From assembly GCA_041394265.1 (NCBI GenBank), contig JAWKIO010000005.1:2170001-2234000 (forward strand): DNA of 64,000 nt, read 5' to 3'. Origin of the DNA: Acidimicrobiales bacterium (GTDB lineage Bacteria > Actinomycetota > Acidimicrobiia > Acidimicrobiales > SZUA-35). Numbering within the stretch: position 1 is the stretch's first letter; every line of letters begins with the position of its first letter. The position numbers and the translations under genes are program-made. Below, piece by piece: positions 61,146 to 64,000 of the stretch. The notes below the pieces were generated by a model. That model was given only the letters and a program-made list of their open reading frames with translations. It searched no databases and had not been told where the DNA came from.

Positions 61146-62728
61146 CTCAGGCCGCCTTCGGCCACCAGGCGTTCGAGCGTGAGTTCGGGGTGTTCGCCGA
61201 GTACTCGGTCCATCCAATACTTGGACTCGAACAGTGCGAGGCGGGTGCCGTCGTCTCGTTCCAGGACATCGACGCCCTGCATGGCTCGCAACGCCGGCGT
61301 GCTCGCTTCGTCGGTGCGCCGGGCGATCGTGTAGCGGGTGGCGGTGAGCTCGACCGGGGCGCCGAACTCGTTCTCGAGCCGGTGGGTGGCCACCTCGAAC
61401 TGCAGCGGGCCGACGGCGGCGAGGATCGGGGCCTGATCGCCGATGTCGCGTTCTCGCAGGACCTGCACGGCCCCCTCTTCGTCGAGCTGGCTGATGCCCT
61501 TGCGGAACTGCTTGAACTTCGAGGTGTCCTTCACCCGTGCTCGCATGAAATGCTCGGGGGCGAAGGCCGGCAGCGCCGGGAACGACGCCGGCTCACCGAC
61601 GTAGACGGCGTCGCCGACCCGGAGGTCGTTGGCGTTGACCAGACCCAGGATGTCGCCAGGCCAGGCTTCGTCAACCGTCTCTCGGTCCTGACCGAACATG
61701 GTCTGGGCGTACTTGGTGGAGAACTGGCGGCCGGTGCGGCCGGCCGTCGCGATCATGCCTCGCTCGAAACGGCCCGAGCAGACCCGGATGAAGGCGAGGC
61801 GGTCACGGTGCGCCTTGTCCATGCCCGCCTGGACCTTGAACACCAGACCGGAGAATCCGGCGTCGAGATCGCGGCGCGAACCGTCGGCCAACAGGCGGGG
61901 CTGGGGCGAAGGGACGAAGTCGACCACACCATCGAGGAGGGCCCTGACCCCGAAGTTGGTGAGGGCCGATCCGAAGAAGACCGGGGTGGACTCGCCGGCG
62001 AGAAACGAGTCGTGATCGACGTTGCGGCCGAGCTCGCGCAGGAGTTCCGACTCCTCTTGCGCCGTGGTCCAGGCATCGCCTTCGGTGGCCGCGGCCTCGG
62101 CGGCGTCGACCGCGGTTTCCGGCGCCATCGTGGAGCCGCGTGCGGTCCGCTCGAAGCGGGTGTAGGACCCGTCGACCTGGTTGATCACGCCACGGAAGTC
62201 GCCGGCGATGCCGACGGGCCAGGTGACCGGCGTCGGCTCGACGACGAGGGTCTCCTCGATCAGATCGAGGATCTCGAGCGATCCCAGACCCGGACGGTCC
62301 CACTTGTTGACGAACGTGAGGAACGGGATCTCGCGCTCTCGACAGACCTCGAACAACTTGAGCGTCTGAGGCTCGATGCCCTTGGCCGCATCGAGCACCA
62401 TCACCGCAGCGTCCGCAGCGGCCAGTACCCGGTAGGTGTCCTCGGAGAAGTCGCGGTGGCCGGGGGTGTCGAGCAGGTTGACCGTGCAATCCCGGTAGGG
62501 GAACTGCAGGACGGCGGAGGTGATCGAGATGCCGCGCTGCTGCTCCATCTCCATGTAGTCCGACGTGGCCGATCGCCGGCCCTCACGAGCCTTGACCGCT
62601 CCCGCTTCCTTGCCGAGCGCACCGCCGTAGAGCAGGAACTTCTCGGTGAGGGTGGTCTTGCCTGCGTCGGGATGCGAGATGATGGCGAAGGTCCGACGCC
62701 GGGCAGCCTCTGATCGAGCGGTGGTCAC
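61142..62728 (-). CDS. prfC: Peptide chain release factor 3
   Basis: 528 aa translational GTPase. It recycles class I release factors after termination. G1 SHPDAGKTT (residues 18-26), the DTPGHRDFSEDT G3 motif, NKWDR (G4) and an RF3-specific C-terminal domain (HFMRARVKDTSKFKQFRKGISQL) are present. GTG at 62728 is 7 nt after TAGCGT (leaderless). The downstream lipoprotein is co-translated. Confidence 0.96.
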   Translation of the reverse strand: MTTARSEAARRRTFAIISHPDAGKTTLTEKFLLYGGALGKEAGAVKAREGRRSATSDYMEMEQQRGISITSAVLQFPYRDCTVNLLDTPGHRDFSEDTYRVLAAADAAVMVLDAAKGIEPQTLKLFEVCREREIPFLTFVNKWDRPGLGSLEILDLIEETLVVEPTPVTWPVGIAGDFRGVINQVDGSYTRFERTARGSTMAPETAVDAAEAAATEGDAWTTAQEESELLRELGRNVDHDSFLAGESTPVFFGSALTNFGVRALLDGVVDFVPSPQPRLLADGSRRDLDAGFSGLVFKVQAGMDKAHRDRLAFIRVCSGRFERGMIATAGRTGRQFSTKYAQTMFGQDRETVDEAWPGDILGLVNANDLRVGDAVYVGEPASFPALPAFAPEHFMRARVKDTSKFKQFRKGISQLDEEGAVQVLRERDIGDQAPILAAVGPLQFEVATHRLENEFGAPVELTATRYTIARRTDEASTPALRAMQGVDVLERDDGTRLALFESKYWMDRVLGEHPELTLERLVAEGGLS

Positions 62729-62735
62729 CCGTCGC

Positions 62736-62741
62736 ACGCTA
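62736..62741 (-). promoter_or_regulatory. -10 box of prfC
   Basis: TAGCGT on the minus strand, 7 nt before the GTG. Confidence 0.5.
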
Positions 62742-62818
62742 CCGGAGTGGGTGGCGGAGCGAACGCACCGAGCGCGCTTCGGCGGCTGGCGCATGCTGTC
62801 GTCGGCGGATCGCGGCGT

Positions 62819-62824
62819 TAGTGT
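62819..62824 (+). promoter_or_regulatory. -10 box of the alpha/beta hydrolase gene
   Basis: TAGTGT, 6 nt before the GTG at 62831. Confidence 0.5.
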
Positions 62825-62830
62825 CGCCGA

Positions 62831-63778
62831 GTGGCAAACGAACCAGCATCTGCAGCGAGTTCGGTTCCGTCGACATCCGGCGTGATCGACTACCCCGGCG
62901 CCCGCCGCCCCGATCGTCAGTGGACGGTCGACAGCAACGGACTGTCGATCGCGGCATACCAGTGGGGTGAGGACACCGCCCCGCCGCTGATGATCGCCCA
63001 CGGTGGCTTCGACTTCGCCGGCACCCTCGACGGCTTCGCCGCCCGACTCGCCGATGCCGGACGGCGGGTCATCAGCTGGGATCAGCGTGGTCACGGTGAC
63101 TCCCAGCACGCTGCGCTCTACAGCTGGGACGCCGACCTGCGCGACGCCCTGGCCGTGAAGTGGTCGGTGTCGAAGGACCCGATGCCGATGCTCGGGCATT
63201 CCAAGGGCGGTGGCTTGATGATGTCGCTGAGCGAGGTCCGCCCCGACCAGATCAGCCACCTGGTCAATCTCGACGGGTTGCCCTCTCGCCGCACCGTCCC
63301 TGACATCCCGGACCGGGAACGGACCCGGATGATGGCCAACGAGCTCACCAGCCGTCTCGATCACCGGCGGTCGGCGCACGAGAACGAACGCAAGCCCGGC
63401 ACGCTCGATGAACTTGCCGATCGCCGGGCCCGGATGAATCCACGCCTCGATCGGGAATGGCTCCGTCGACTCGTGTCGATCGGGGCCCGTGAAGACGCCG
63501 ACGGCTGGCGCTGGAAGATCGACCCGTCCATGCGATTCGGCGGGTTCGGTCCCAACCGGCCCGAATGGGCGCTGTCACGGCTCCCTGGCCTGCGAATCCC
63601 ACTCCTCGCCGTCCTCGGCCTGGAACTCGAGGAGATGGGTTGGGGCACCCAACCCGACGACGTCGAGCCCTGGCTTCCGCCGGGAGCCCGGTTCGTCCCG
63701 CTCGAGAACGTCGGTCACTTCGTGCACATCGAGCAGCCCGACCAGATCGCCCAACTCGTCCTGGAGTTCCTCGCATGA
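62831..63778 (+). CDS. Alpha/beta hydrolase
   Basis: 315 aa. The oxyanion region is HGGFD, the nucleophile elbow is GHSKGG (Ser), and the catalytic His is in NVGHFVHIEQPDQIAQLVLEFL. An acid residue is likely in the LGLELEE region. Hydrolyses an ester, lactone or epoxide; unspecified. The stop overlaps the next gene's ATG (ATGA), giving a pair of hydrolases. Confidence 0.88.
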   Translation: MANEPASAASSVPSTSGVIDYPGARRPDRQWTVDSNGLSIAAYQWGEDTAPPLMIAHGGFDFAGTLDGFAARLADAGRRVISWDQRGHGDSQHAALYSWDADLRDALAVKWSVSKDPMPMLGHSKGGGLMMSLSEVRPDQISHLVNLDGLPSRRTVPDIPDRERTRMMANELTSRLDHRRSAHENERKPGTLDELADRRARMNPRLDREWLRRLVSIGAREDADGWRWKIDPSMRFGGFGPNRPEWALSRLPGLRIPLLAVLGLELEEMGWGTQPDDVEPWLPPGARFVPLENVGHFVHIEQPDQIAQLVLEFLA

Positions 63779-64000
63779 TCGTCCGACTGCCACACAACAA
63801 GATCGATCTCGCGCTCCACCGATTGGCCGAAGGATCCGGGGACTGCCAGCCGTTGCTGATCCTGCACGGGCTTGGCGAGGAGACCGGGTCCACCATCCCA
63901 CTGCCGTGGGACACTTGGCCGGGAGCCGTGTGGGGACTCGACTTCACGGGCCACGGCCACAGCACCGTGCCCTCTGGTGGCGGCTACACGTGCGAGGTGT
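63775..64000 (+). CDS. Alpha/beta hydrolase (partial, cut by right edge)
   Basis: First 75 codons. It has the start of an alpha/beta hydrolase: PLLILHGLGEETGS (oxyanion HGLG) and GLDFTGHGHS. ATG overlaps the previous stop. The catalytic Ser and C-terminus lie outside the window. Not a copy of the preceding gene. Confidence 0.8.
   Translation, partial: MIVRLPHNKIDLALHRLAEGSGDCQPLLILHGLGEETGSTIPLPWDTWPGAVWGLDFTGHGHSTVPSGGGYTCEV

Overview
The window is high-GC actinobacterial DNA, most likely from an uncultivated-type member of the Acidimicrobiia (Ilumatobacter/Microthrix-like). The evidence is the block fhaA-fhaB-pstP-rodA-pbpA-pknB-(trpG/pabA)-crgA, which matches the Mycobacterium/Streptomyces arrangement around the cell-division Ser/Thr kinase. 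Also consistent are F420-type flavoprotein families, a PAC2 protein, polyprenyl-phosphate sugar enzymes, and many genes that start a few bases after a TANNNT -10 box, the pattern of leaderless mRNAs. The class-level assignment is inference; the phylum is well supported.

Layout. 1-7.9 kb is an accessory island. It holds a type I restriction-modification operon (hsdM-hsdS-hsdR, minus strand; hsdR runs off the left edge), a small four-cysteine protein, a degenerate tyrosine recombinase, and a DDE transposase-like gene overlapping the recombinase by 4 bp. The island ends about 215 bp from the 3' end of tRNA-Leu(CAG). 8.1-16.6 kb is the conserved division/peptidoglycan signalling cluster. 16.6-22.4 kb holds a membrane zinc-ribbon protein, a GNAT/LuxI-fold-like protein with a coupled upstream mini-ORF, a PAS-GGDEF-EAL protein and a lipoprotein. 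22.4-40.2 kb is mostly metabolism: enoyl-CoA hydratases, a 2-hydroxyacid dehydrogenase, an MBL hydrolase, PAC2, chorismate synthase, ferredoxin, an LLM flavoprotein, TrpB2, an OmpA/BON protein, a FAH enzyme, PhoX, a PIG-L deacetylase, DoxX, DUF389 and a PanE-like reductase. It also contains a 650-bp non-coding stretch rich in hairpins (37.65-38.3 kb).

40.4-45.0 kb is a four-gene overlapping operon for polyprenyl-linked sugar transfer: GtrA, an FAD protein, a GT2-GtrA fusion and a GT39-like enzyme. 45.0-53.7 kb holds small oxidase-like, permease, acyltransferase, hydratase, LLM, TetR/SRPBCC, PyrE, VOC and methyltransferase genes. It includes a 24-codon membrane microprotein and a perfect TetR-type operator. 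53.7-56.2 kb is a second mobile patch: a relative of the first transposase with an in-frame amber codon, again pointing at the 3' end of a tRNA gene, here tRNA-Ala(TGC). 56.3-64 kb returns to chromosomal genes: an MFS transporter, a DmpA-type peptidase, a DUF4328 protein, a PQQ-propeller lipoprotein, release factor 3 and two alpha/beta hydrolases, the last cut by the right edge.

Common themes. Gene expression looks bimodal: genes inside operons or with a leader have a Shine-Dalgarno, while about 19 genes have a TANNNT box 6-9 nt before the start codon and no evident Shine-Dalgarno. Several envelope proteins (PknB, PstP, the PQQ lipoprotein, DUF389, the OmpA protein) carry Thr/Ser-rich stretches. 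The same window encodes a polyprenyl-phosphate sugar synthase-like GT2 and a GT39-like glycosyltransferase. The least explained element is the recombinase plus transposase pair and its amber-interrupted relative, both parked at tRNA genes.
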